NCBI GenBank assembly: GCA_020226215.1
Contig: CM035227.1
Span: forward strand, 19,843,866 to 19,907,865
Direction: 5' to 3'
Length of the DNA stretch: 64,000 nucleotides
Origin: Sindora glabra
Taxonomy: Eukaryota > Streptophyta > Magnoliopsida > Fabales > Fabaceae
Positions 1 through 10,400 of this stretch are shown one piece after another. Below the pieces are notes generated by a model that was given only the letters and a program-made list of their open reading frames with translations, was not told the DNA's origin and searched no databases. The translations under genes and the position numbers were made by a program. Each line of letters begins with the position of its first letter. Positions within the stretch are counted from its first letter, which is position 1.

Positions 1-593
1 AAAGAAGGAAGGACGATTAGTAGTGGTGGCTAAAAAAATGGAGAAAGTTAAATGTGTTTGATGTTTAAATGGTTGCCAAGGGTGAAATAGGAAAATTGGT
101 TCTAAATTTCCTTTAAACACATTTATTTAAATTTAATTTTATGTAATCATTTAATTAACTTTATTCTTATATTTGTTATAAAATGCTAATTTTCTCAAAC
201 AAAATACTATCATGAACACTAGCACAATAATTAGTAAAATTACAAATGTACGTGAAAAATTAAATAAAATAATTAGATTATCCTAATTTTGGAAGGGTAT
301 AATATTTTATTGTGAAACAAGTTATTATATATAAATAATATTAGAGTGTAGGCGTGTGCGTGTGCATGTGTATGTTATATATCTGATAAGAGAAATATTT
401 TTATGTAAAAGATAGTTATCAAATTTTATATTGATGACCAAGAATAACATAATTAAAGAAGTCACATGGCCATTTAAAAAGGTTACATGATTACTTTAAG
501 AAAGTCACATGACTTTAAATCTTAATCTTAACACTTAATGTCAAATTTAATGGCCACAATTTACTTATTTTACTCTTATATAAAAATACTCAT

Positions 594-595
<2 letters not shown>

Positions 596-643
<48 letters not shown>
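596..643. repeat. (TA)n microsatellite
   Basis: An uninterrupted TA dinucleotide run of about 48 bases, seen directly. Tracts like this vary in length between individuals and may be mis-sized in assemblies. Confidence 0.95.
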
Positions 644-644
<1 letters not shown>

Positions 645-1087
645 CCAGCTCAAATCGATGTATATATATAAGTAAAATGATCTTTAATCTAAAAGGTAAA
701 TTATTTTTTACTAAAAATATTTTTTAAGTAAAGGTTAAAAGAAAAAGAAATGTATATTGGATCATTCACAATGAAACCTCTTTATAGAAATGTAAAATGA
801 GTTGAGCCTACGAGCTTTACAAGTAGCCTAAAAGAAAGAGGCGGTCCATATTACATTTTTTTAAGTCTATTCTCATTATGAATTTATACAAAGCAAGCTT
901 GTTCAAGCTTGTTTACGGACTTATTTAACTTTTTTAATAATTCATTAAATATTTTAATATTTTTAAATCCAATCTAATTCTCAATCTGATGTGCAATGAT
1001 TTAATATAATTTTTTAAATTTATTTAATTAACTTATTATACAAAATAAAAAATTTTAATTAGTCAATTAAAATTTATAGAGAAATAT

Positions 1088-1405
1088 TGTGTATTTGGAT
1101 ATATTTTTATTTTTATATTTTTAAAAATTATTCTAAAAAATTATTTTTAAATTAATGAAAAATAAAGAATAGAGAATGATTGATATTGTAAATAAAAATA
1201 TTTTATTTAATTATAAAACTAACATTTAGAATTAAAAATAAGTTCAAAAAATGACTAAAAATTATTTCTATTCTTTTATTTTTAACATATTTAGAAAATA
1301 ATTTTATAAAAATAGGTTCTAGAAAGAGATTGTCAAACAAATTCTCCTATTATTAAAAATAAAAAATAGAAAATTATTTTTAAAAATAAAAAAAATAAAC
1401 CTATT
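1088..1405 (+). mobile_element. MITE-like AT-rich element, copy 1
   Basis: About 320 bases that begin with a GTGTATTTGGATATATTTTT-like edge and end with an approximately inverted, A-rich edge. The internal core, roughly 'gtaaataaaaatattttatttaattataaaactaacattt', recurs near 5,870, 14,560 (reversed), 15,490, 43,360 and 43,920. Recurrence at unlinked places with the same ends and no ORF is what a miniature inverted-repeat transposable element looks like. Superfamily and exact ends are not resolved. Confidence 0.55.
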
Positions 1406-2936
1406 GATTTTTTCTACATCTAACTCAATTTAATATCTTTTTGAATGTGAATTCCTTGATGTTTAGGGTTTAATCTTTGATCATTGTATGTAGACTTTTA
1501 ATGGTTTAATTATTTTTAATAGTTTAAAAAAAAAGATGTGGGTTACTTATAAGTTTTGCAATCATAGCCAATTTTACTTATTTAGAACATGGGTTTATAT
1601 AGGCAAGCTTGACTCACTTTATCTTACTTGTCCAATTTTACATGCCTACCTTATCATCATGGTGAGCCCTAATCATAGGAGTCATTTGATTTGTAACAAT
1701 AATATAAGAACTTCTATTTTTTAAAAAATTTAAAAAAAAAATTATTTAATTAGTTATTATCTAACAAATTGAGGAAAGTAGAATTTTTTAGAAAGTTTTA
1801 CTTTTCATAAAATATGAAAAGATATTTATCCATCTCTCTTTAAATAAGTTTTATTTCTTATTATTTATAAATATAAAAATAAAATTATCCTCACTAAATT
1901 TAATTAATAATAATTAAAATTTATTAATTTATATTATAATAATATTAAAAATATAATAATAATTTTGTTAACACTTTAAGAGAAGTTTAAAATTGAATCA
2001 AATAAAATATAATAAATTATTTTTTGAGAAATGTCACTTCTTTAATGTCAATGAAACAACTTTAAGCATTCCCTAAAAAGTTCATATAAAAAAAATTATT
2101 TTTTTGATAAATTTAACCTTTTACAAGGACTTATTTTTGTATAAACCAAATAATTTCTTTGTATTATTGTTACAATCAAAATTAGTTTAACATAATAGTG
2201 AAACGTTGGATTTATCAAAATTATGATATTCGGTGAAGTGTTCGGTTTATAAAGCTAGTAAGAGTTCACTAACCGATGTTAGAGCAACAAATTTCACTTT
2301 AAATTCTTTGAGGTGCAATCTTTTGCCTTAAACTTTTGATTGAAAACTAGGCTTAAGGTAATACAAATTTATTTGACATGAACTAACCTGGCCTGTTAAG
2401 AAAGTTTAAAATGACATTATAAGTGTCATAACTAATGGTCGAAAAGAAATTAAATACAAACAAAATAGGCATGACAACATTATTTTTCATTTTACAATGA
2501 TGGCAAAAGATTTCAATAAAAGAATTCCAGCTTACTATTTTAACCCATCATCAATAGAATTTGTCAAATGACTTATGCTAATGTTATTTCATTCCATGCC
2601 ATTCAAGACCTTACAAAATCCAAATATTTACACAGAATCTGTTTGCAAATTATGACTATTAGCGTGAGAAATGCCTGCCACAGCCTCTTTACTGAATTGT
2701 TGCCTGAACATGCATGCTGGCAGTTAAAAAGAAAGAGTAATATTACTCGCACTTTATTAAATTCGTTTCCTACTTAATCATCCCTCACAAACTGCGAGAT
2801 TTACATATTTAGATCCCATTGAGTGTATCACGTACTCCCCAAAAGAAAAATGCATCAAGCATTTCTCCAAAAGAAATTACAGCATCTGGGATTCCTAAAA
2901 GCCTCAAATTGACACCATATTCTCAACTCCATGAAC

Positions 2937-4343
2937 TCAATTCTCGGTACCACCATCTCCTGTTGCTGAAGATTCGCTGACAGGAACGATCTATAGAAGC
3001 AAGATTTCAAATTGGACATTAATCAAGAGATTCGGTACAAGAAATTCTAAGCTAAACGACTAACTAACATTATACTATAAGACAATCAACTTACCTGTTC
3101 ATTGTCTGAATCATCAGATATCGATGATTTCATTCTTTTCTTGCTGCTTTGGCTCTTTTCCTTTTCTCCTTCCCCCACTTCTTCATCTACGAAGTTCTGA
3201 TCCGAAATTTCTGCAAGAAAAAGATTGTCTGATTAAAATATGGTGCTGGATGAAATTACATTTTTGTACATGGCATTGTTCTCAGTGTTGCTACATAAAC
3301 ATACACTGCTGAATAATATTTATGTAAAAACAAAGATAATTATGCGCAATAAATATAAACATTGTGGGTTGCAACATATCTGAAGTAATTATTGATCACC
3401 TGTATCACTGCAGAACAGATTCTGCGGAGATATTTGGGATTCATGAAAATGAAACTGTATTGAAGCGAAGTCCGCAGGTGCAGGAGATGTCAAACCTCGG
3501 TGTTTGGTTGACGTTCTAAACTGCCGAATCCGTGGTTTTGACTTGATATCTTCCCGCTGGTCATTAGTTCTGTTAGTTTCAGTATTATTTCTTTCATAAT
3601 TTATCTTTCGCCAACATCCACCACGAAGCACCTTGAACTGAAATTAAAAATGCTATCAAATTGATAACAAGTGAAAAATATTGAATCGCAAAGCGTATAA
3701 TCAATTTACATCAAGCTTTCAGTAAAATATATAAGAGACAAGATGATAATTTTGATTGAACATTACTAGGATTTATGGGAAGTTCATGCGAGAATGAAAA
3801 ATTATATTAAACCTGGCCAGAAGTGGTAGTGGAATTAAAGAGAGCATCCACAAGAAGATTAGGATCTGAGATATTGGCACGGTGGCCGGAAGACCAACCC
3901 ATCATTTCCTTGGAATGATATAACTGATTTACAAATAAGGCTTCCATAGATTTAAGATAGAGACTATGTTTCTCGTCTGTCCATTCTGTCCTGGACATTG
4001 ATCTCGTCCCCTGATCATATCAAACCCAGAAAAGCCAGATTAAAGAAAGATGACATTACTAGATATAAGAGCAATGTCAAAATAAGGTCCACCAATTTTT
4101 ATTCTAATTAGAAAGTTTCTCGTTGTATGCAATTGCAAACTAGGTCCACCTCATTTTTATTTTTATCTAATTTATTCTTGTTTTATTTGTACTTCTGTGT
4201 TTATGATAACCTAATTTGATCTGATGAACAAATTAACATAGATGCATGACAGTAGTTATTACCTGCATCTGGTTGGTCTGAGGTAATTGAATGGACTTGT
4301 TGCGTGAAGTCGTCCCAGTTTCTCTCGCTCTAAAATTTTTCAT
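2937..4343 (-). CDS. COR27/COR28-like cold- and clock-regulated protein
   Basis: Five exons: 4263-4343, 3813-4010, 3400-3637, 3095-3210, 2937-2990. All introns are GT-AG with matching phases, giving 687 nt and 228 aa. Residues 36-51 (E-W-T-D-E-K-H-S-L-Y-L-K-S-M-E-A, then L-F-V-N-Q-L-Y) are the signature block of the Arabidopsis COR27/COR28 family as I know it. Family-like segments follow: F-K-V-L-R-G-G-C-W-R-K-I-N after the exon 2/3 junction, and S-D-Q-N-F-V-D-E plus a basic S-S-K-K-R-M-K stretch (a candidate nuclear signal) in exon 4. The length is close to the Arabidopsis proteins. Known role: small nuclear proteins that link cold, blue/UV-B light and the circadian clock through COP1/HY5 and represses clock and cold genes. 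The start is the ATG at 4343, which gives a 27-residue first exon; that N-terminal part is the least certain. Confidence 0.85.
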
Positions 4344-4454
4344 TTTTCCCTTACAAGGCAAATGCAAGGCAGCAATGATAATATTATAGGACTGAATGAG
4401 GAGGGAAGGCGGTGTTAAAGGGAAGAAGAAGAGTTCCAGTTGTCAACACTTTTA

Positions 4455-4460
4455 CACGTG
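4455..4460. promoter_or_regulatory. G-box (CACGTG) upstream of the COR27/28-like gene
   Basis: A palindromic CACGTG in an ACACGTGTC context about 112 bases upstream of the start codon. A related CACGTC core sits near 4,489-4,494. G-boxes are bound by bZIP (HY5, ABF) and bHLH (PIF) factors. Arabidopsis COR27/28 are known light-regulated HY5/PIF targets, so the site fits, but its use is inferred. Confidence 0.5.
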
Positions 4461-4529
4461 TCATGGGGTCATAGCACCGAGCCATGGACACGTCAGCTTA
4501 TGTTCTCTTGACTCTTGATACAGCGCAGT

Positions 4530-4559
4530 AGATATTTTATGGGGGCATCCAAAATATCT
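4530..4559. promoter_or_regulatory. Inverted pair of evening elements
   Basis: AGATATTTT (4530-4538) and AAAATATCT (4551-4559) are exact evening-element sequences in opposite orientation, separated by 12 bases and lying about 190-215 bases upstream of the COR27/28-like ATG. The evening element is bound by CCA1/LHY/RVE MYB factors and gives evening-phased, cold-responsive expression. Arabidopsis COR27 and COR28 are known to depend on such elements. The sequence match is direct; the regulatory role is inferred. Confidence 0.7.
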
Positions 4560-4599
4560 ATTATCACCTTTGCTTAGGCGTAGAGCATAATCTGACTAG

Positions 4600-6760
4600 G
4601 CAGCGGCTCAGCTGAAGTATTCCTTTGTCTGCGTCTCTCTCTGTATCTCTGTTTCTGACTTTCTTTTCATTATTATCTTTATCATCATCAAAAACAGTAT
4701 CAAAGCTCTTTGCAAACTCACCTCTAACTCAATTTAATTTCTTGCTAACTTGGTTTTCATATAGAAAAATATCGCCTTCCCAAGTTTGTACAAATATCTG
4801 GATGGACCCACGACAATGATAAACTCTGTTGGCTGCATCTAAAACAAACGGCAGGAACACAGACCTCCGCCGTTTGTTCTCTTACACATGCCATGCATTC
4901 AGCTACAATGGGCACTAAAATATCCGACCACCATTTCTGCATTATCTCTTGGAATAGTACTGATACGCCCTTTGTTTACTATTATTGTAAATTGCTTTTA
5001 CAATTCTACATATAATATATTATTCAAATTGACTTTTATCTGCCTTAAAATAGGTAAAATTAATTTTATTCAAACTGTCTTTGCATAAAGTTCTAAAAAA
5101 ATATTGCGAAAATTGCCTCATGCTATCTTTTGTGATAATATAGGTATCTGCAAAATAATATCCAATATATCAGAAAATTTGGCACAATTGTAACAACCAA
5201 CATATCAACAAGACAAATGAGGAGAGTTAAGAACACATTTAATGTTCAAACAGGAGTGGATTTAAATTAAGTTCATTTCATTAATGAAGCCCAGGCTATT
5301 GCAAAACATTCATCAGGGGGAATTACCACAATTTACCGAGTTTTTCAAAATGGGGGAAATTCAATATCACCCTTTTGACGTCAGAAAAGCGTCCATTAAC
5401 GAGGATCCTAACATTTTCCCGCTGGTCAGAATCCAATTCCATAAGGTATGCAGGATTACCCAATGGAAGATGAATTTATGGAAGATATGGACAGAGATGA
5501 GTCAGGTAGTGAGCCTACTCACAATCAACAACAACAGTAGCACCACCATGGTCAGGATGGACAATCAACTACGGAAGACTTCCTTGTGTGGCCATAGACT
5601 CTGAGGAAAACCACAAGCTATGTAACAGCTTAACTCTAAGAAATGTTGTAATGACAGATGGACACCTGTATATGATCAATGGCTGGGTAATTCCTGATGA
5701 AGGAGCAATATAGTAGAAATGCAGAAATCAGTAGTCATGGGTGTGTTTATATACGTTATTGTTTTTGTATTTTTAAAAACTGTTTTCAAAAAATATTTTT
5801 TTACTTTCAAAAATTATTTTGAGGTTAAAAAAACAAAAAATTGAGGAAGTTAGATATTACAAATAAGAATATATTTTATTTAATTACGAAACTAACATTC
5901 AGAATAAGAAAATAAATTTAAAAAAATCTAAAAATCATTCCTAGTTTGTTGTTTTTACGTTATATATTTGGAGAAGAATTTTTAGATTCTGAAAACAAAT
6001 TCTCAGACAAATTCTTTATTTAAAAAAATAAAAATTATTTTTAAAAACAATAAACAAATAGACTTATAATACACACTTAAGCTTTGAAGTAGAAAATAGG
6101 CCCATTGAACCTCATCAAAAACCAATACAACACAGTAGAGCAGAGTTTGGGCCCCAGGTCAAGAGGGGGCTTACAAACTTTGGACAACAAAACTTGTGCC
6201 AACTTTTCACAGAATGGCTGCTTGGATCTCCATCACCCGGATAGGCCAACAGACACAGACCAGTAATGACATATCTCTCAACGGGAGTGACAGGATCACA
6301 TGGATACTGACAGAACTACTTTCCCTTTGACCCCAAACACAGCATTGCAAGTTTCAAATCATTTCGAAAGACTTAATGCTAAAAGCTGTGTTATACATTA
6401 TTTATTCAGGATAATTGCTATGCTGTGGTGGAGGTATGGTTCCAGACATCCTATATCCAATAGAGTAATCATGGTCCATGACCTCAAATAACATCCCTTT
6501 CTTGATTACTAATGATGCTTCTGAATTACCTCAGTCAACAAATGAAATGAATCTGGGTATGGATGGTTAAAAGAAAAAAAGATGGGATGAAAATCTAGGA
6601 GCATATAAAAAGACAAGACTAATCATTGAATACATAATTGAGAGTTTCAGCAAACTCTGCTACATACCGGATCGGAGGGAGAGTAGAGAGAACAATTTGG
6701 AGGATGTCTTACAGAAAATCATAAACAAACTCGAACAACTAAGCTGTCCGCCAATAGCTT
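4600..6760. other. Intergenic region between the COR27/28-like gene and the LINE remnant
   Basis: Holds a CT-rich stretch (about 4,622-4,690), the MITE copy at 5,742-6,065, and fragments of formerly coding-looking sequence around 5,284-5,640 and 6,080-6,500. Those fragments are not AT-rich like their surroundings, but they are broken by stops in every frame. They could be the 5' part of the degraded LINE that is recognisable at 6,781-7,050, but no motif proves this. Confidence 0.5.
5742..6065 (+). mobile_element. MITE-like AT-rich element, copy 2
   Basis: Same layout as the copy near 1,088: a TGTTTATATACGTTATTG-like left edge, a core resembling 'acaaataagaatatattttatttaattacgaaactaacattcagaa', and a right edge 'aaaaacaataaacaaatag' that is roughly the inverse of the left one. 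It interrupts DNA that may belong to the older LINE remnant, so it would be the younger insertion. It has no coding capacity. Confidence 0.6.
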
Positions 6761-6780
6761 CCTCAACAACACTGAGGATC

Positions 6781-7050
6781 ATGATACCTAACTCTAGGGG
6801 TATTAGCTGCACCCACTGCAGTTCAAATGAACAAGATCATGAGATCTCGTCAACCTGACCTCTTGTTCTTATCAGAGACAATGCAATCACTCTCAAAGGT
6901 TGAGAAGCTTTTGTAGTCTTTGTAAATATATTAAGCCTAGATGCTGAAGGCCACAAGGGAGGACTTGATCTTACAGGGGAACTGTGCAAGCGTGTCTCTC
7001 CAAGGGAGATCGTGTTTATAGCGGCAATCTCAAGGTCGAATGTTAGAAAT
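6781..7050 (+). pseudogene. LINE (non-LTR retrotransposon) endonuclease fragment
   Basis: In the plus strand an N-S-R-G-I segment (the N-C-R-G-L-G box of plant LINE ORF2) is followed, after a frameshift, by T-A-V-Q-M-N-K-I-M-R-S-R-Q-P-D-L-L-F-L-S-E-T (PDLLFLSET at 6,854-6,880) and S-K-V-E-K-L. This is the start of the apurinic-type endonuclease of plant L1-like elements. A stop follows K-V-E-K-L-L, and a later 'LDAEGHKGGLDL' segment in a shifted frame fits the next part of the domain (G-R-S-G-G-L region). No reverse transcriptase is seen before the NDR kinase 3' end, so the copy is frameshifted and 3'-truncated. Any 5' part would lie in 5.2-6.78 kb but is not recognisable. Confidence 0.55.
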
Positions 7051-7487
7051 GTTTTTCTTTCTTCTTTGTTTTTAACTAAAGCAATGATTTCAACTTTCAA
7101 CCTTAACCCCAGAAAGAGGAGGGGAAAAAAAATACAGCACTAATATAAGTATATTGATGCAAAAATTGTATAATTAACATTAACAGACATATACAGCACA
7201 AAACTGTTGCCACAGAGCTAATTTTTGGTATGGAACATGGAGGACCGAATTTCATGATGTGGAAATGGCATAGGCATAGGGTTTAAACCGCACATATTTA
7301 AGTTCGTATCAAGGATATCCTCGTCAGAGTGCAAAAAGTCATGCTACGCCGCATAGTATTAACTCTCACATCTAGAGCTTCCCGTTCTTATATAGGGGTC
7401 AGCCAGCACAAGAATTATATTCCTCTTCCGCATGTATAAAGAATAGAATACACACCCCAATGGAAACAGAACAAGAAACGTTCTGAC

Positions 7488-10400
7488 TTAAGTTTCCTGC
7501 TTCTGTTCACTTTCTGGAATGACGGTTTCTTGCAAATCAATCCGACCTGGCATAACCACAGCATGTCACAAACATGGGGGAAAGAGGCAGTCTGGCAGAC
7601 TGCAGATATTTTCCCCATAAGTAAACAATGCACTCCCACACGATTTCATGCGCCTCAGATATCTTCCCCATAAGTAATTTTACTAGGAACTTAAATTCAT
7701 GAAGAGTGTTTTCACCGTTAAATCATTATTTTTCTTTGAAAATTTGTTTTTATTTAACTTAATTTCTTTGACATTTCAAAATAAATGATCAAACAGTGAA
7801 AACACCCGAACTTTTATAAGTTTGAATTCTCTGGAAAAATTACTCTTGAATGTGCATCTGTGTGGATGTGTTGCATGCAGTACAATTAATTATACCTAAC
7901 AAAGAAATAAGCGACGGGGTTTCTGATGATCCATTTGATCTGATGACATCTGTACCTGCAATAATGATCTTCATTTAAAATGACTGGGCAAGCCGATGCT
8001 AGTTTAGTGAAGTATTTCTAACAAATATCTGGAGAAATGTTTTTGTTGAATAATGTAACAAAAAAAAGGTTAAAGGGAATATTCAGAAATAGGAACATAT
8101 GCTGTTGGCTCTATTAGGGTCTTATATGACAAATTTATAGGTGTAACGAAGTCCAGGAGTGTTTAATGAGCAGAAGCCTTGAAAGAAGCCAACAGGTAGT
8201 GTTCCATTGCCCCCCCCCCCCCCCCCGGGGCGTAAACAGGTAAAAGAAAAGGAACGGAGGAAATCCTCCCCGACGTGTTTAGTTCAAAAAAATAATTATT
8301 TTCCGTTTTTCAATTTCCCTTAAAAGTTTAGTTGCAAGATCAAACTTTCTCCAAAATCTTAATATTTTTAAGAACACAATTTCTAGAAATTTAATTATGG
8401 CAATGTGACATTGTTTATGTTTGGTTTAATAATTTTACAATATTATATTTTAATTATTATATGAATTGAAATTTAATCCACTGTCACTAAAAAATCATTT
8501 TTTTACCATCACTCACTCACTCACGTATTGTCATATCAATATAAATTTGTTAAGATTCTTTTTTATGGTAAAAAATCTTTAATTACTTTTACCTTTTTAA
8601 TTATATATTTTTCTTTTATTTACTAATAGTGTAAAATATTTTACATTATTGGTGAACTAAATTTAAACTCTTATTTTATATATTGTTAAAATTATTGTTA
8701 GATTATAAAAAAATGTCTTTATTAAAAATTGAGTGATAAGCAATGGTAGGTAAAAGTCAATAATAGGTGATGATCAGTAATAATTATTAATAAGAGGAAT
8801 AATAACAACAACAATGGTAATATAGTGGATAGCAGTCATCAACTAACATTAACAATAATTACTAATAGTAAATAGTCAATGACGTAGATCATCTATGATG
8901 AGTGGTGACTGATAATAATCATCACCAATAAATAATAGCAAATGATGGTAATATCAATGATAGTAAGATTTTAATAAAATGATGAATAAAATAATTTATT
9001 CATATTATTAAAATATTTCATATAATGGGAACATAACATAATTACCTCCTCATGAGTATATCTTGGAAAAATATTAAACTAAAAACATTCTCGAGAATTT
9101 TTTTTTCAAATTTGATCAAATATGAGGATTTGACATTTCTTTAAAATATTTTTGAAAATGTGAATGTTAAAAAGATTTTGTGAACTAAATATCACCTAAA
9201 TGAGATAATGAAAATTCCTCCCAATTTATTAGGAAATCCATTTCCCTCATTTTGAATTATGGGTTTATCATTTTAATTAATTAATAATAATTTTATTATT
9301 ATAAAATAGTAATAAATAATAGTAAAAGTAAAAATAGTATAATAATAAAATATTAATAATCAATAATAGTAAAATAATAATATTAGTAAATATAATAATT
9401 AAATACTAAAAATAAATAATACTAATAATACATAAAGATAATAATAATACTATTAAAGATAATAATTATTTTAATAATAAAAATATAAATTAATTTTTCT
9501 AGAAGTCGATTTCCTTCTTTTATTTCAATCAAATAAAGTAGATAATTATGAAGTATTCATTTTCTTTCACACCATGCTAAGTTTTTCAAGTGAGAAAATT
9601 GCACTCTGAGATTTTGTTTGATAAAAGAGAAAGAAAATGGAAAAAAAAGAAATTTTTGAAAATTTCTCTCTTCTCTTATTTGCATGAAGAGAAAAAAGGA
9701 AAAAAATGAAATATTAAGTGATAAATTTGTGGTTGTCATTTTCTACTTAAATTCAAATTAAAAAAAAAAAAACTCTCCTATTTTTTTCTTAATTCAAATT
9801 TAAAATTTTTCTCTTCTTTCTTTCCTAATTTCTTTCCAACCAAACCAAGTGAGGGTTAAGTGTTTTGCGATTCAACTAGACTAGATCTACAAATTCATCC
9901 TAGTCACAAGGAAAATAACAAAATGTTCATCATTAATTAATTACTAAGGCAATAATGCATTGTAAGGAAAAATAAATTAATCCCATGGGTCGCGTACCTG
10001 AACTTTCAAGTGATTTAAGGATGTCTGATTTCTTAAAAGTGTATCCGATGAAATTGGTATCTTTGGATGTCAACATCTGTAAGTAATATCAGAAAAGAAG
10101 AAAAATATCATATGATTCAGTTCTTTGAATAGAAGAGATGCAGCAAATTGCTGAAAAACTATGCAATATTAATAATGTAGGAGCAGAGGACAAACTACGT
10201 TGACTTCACATAAATTCTCCAGATAGGTATAAAGTAATCACATGACCGAAAGAAAAGAACGCAAAGAAGACATTACCTATTACCTAGAAGTTCTAGTGTG
10301 ATAAATCGAGTTTTGTCTGAAAAATAATACAATTGGAGGCAGAGGTGAACGTTATTTTTTCAGAGCGAGTGTTAATTTATAGATTACATGGCATACAGTG

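Larger units (their letters stand above)
1..2936. other. AT-rich intergenic region
   Basis: No protein-coding gene is supported here. Short open frames are scattered and have no recognisable protein character. The stretch holds a (TA)n microsatellite (596-643) and one copy of an AT-rich MITE family (about 1,088-1,405). The last 150-200 bases before 2,937 probably carry the 3' UTR of the COR27/28-like gene, because that gene is transcribed leftward and stops at 2,937. Confidence 0.7.

Noticed and set aside
4625..4819. Plus-strand frame with a leucine/serine-rich, signal-peptide-like start
   Set aside because: It comes from a CT-rich low-complexity stretch upstream of the COR27/28-like gene and has no conserved part or exon continuation.
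5284..5604. A 106-codon plus-strand frame as a separate gene
   Set aside because: No recognisable domain, no plausible splice partners, and decayed coding-like sequence in several frames. It is more likely part of an old transposon.
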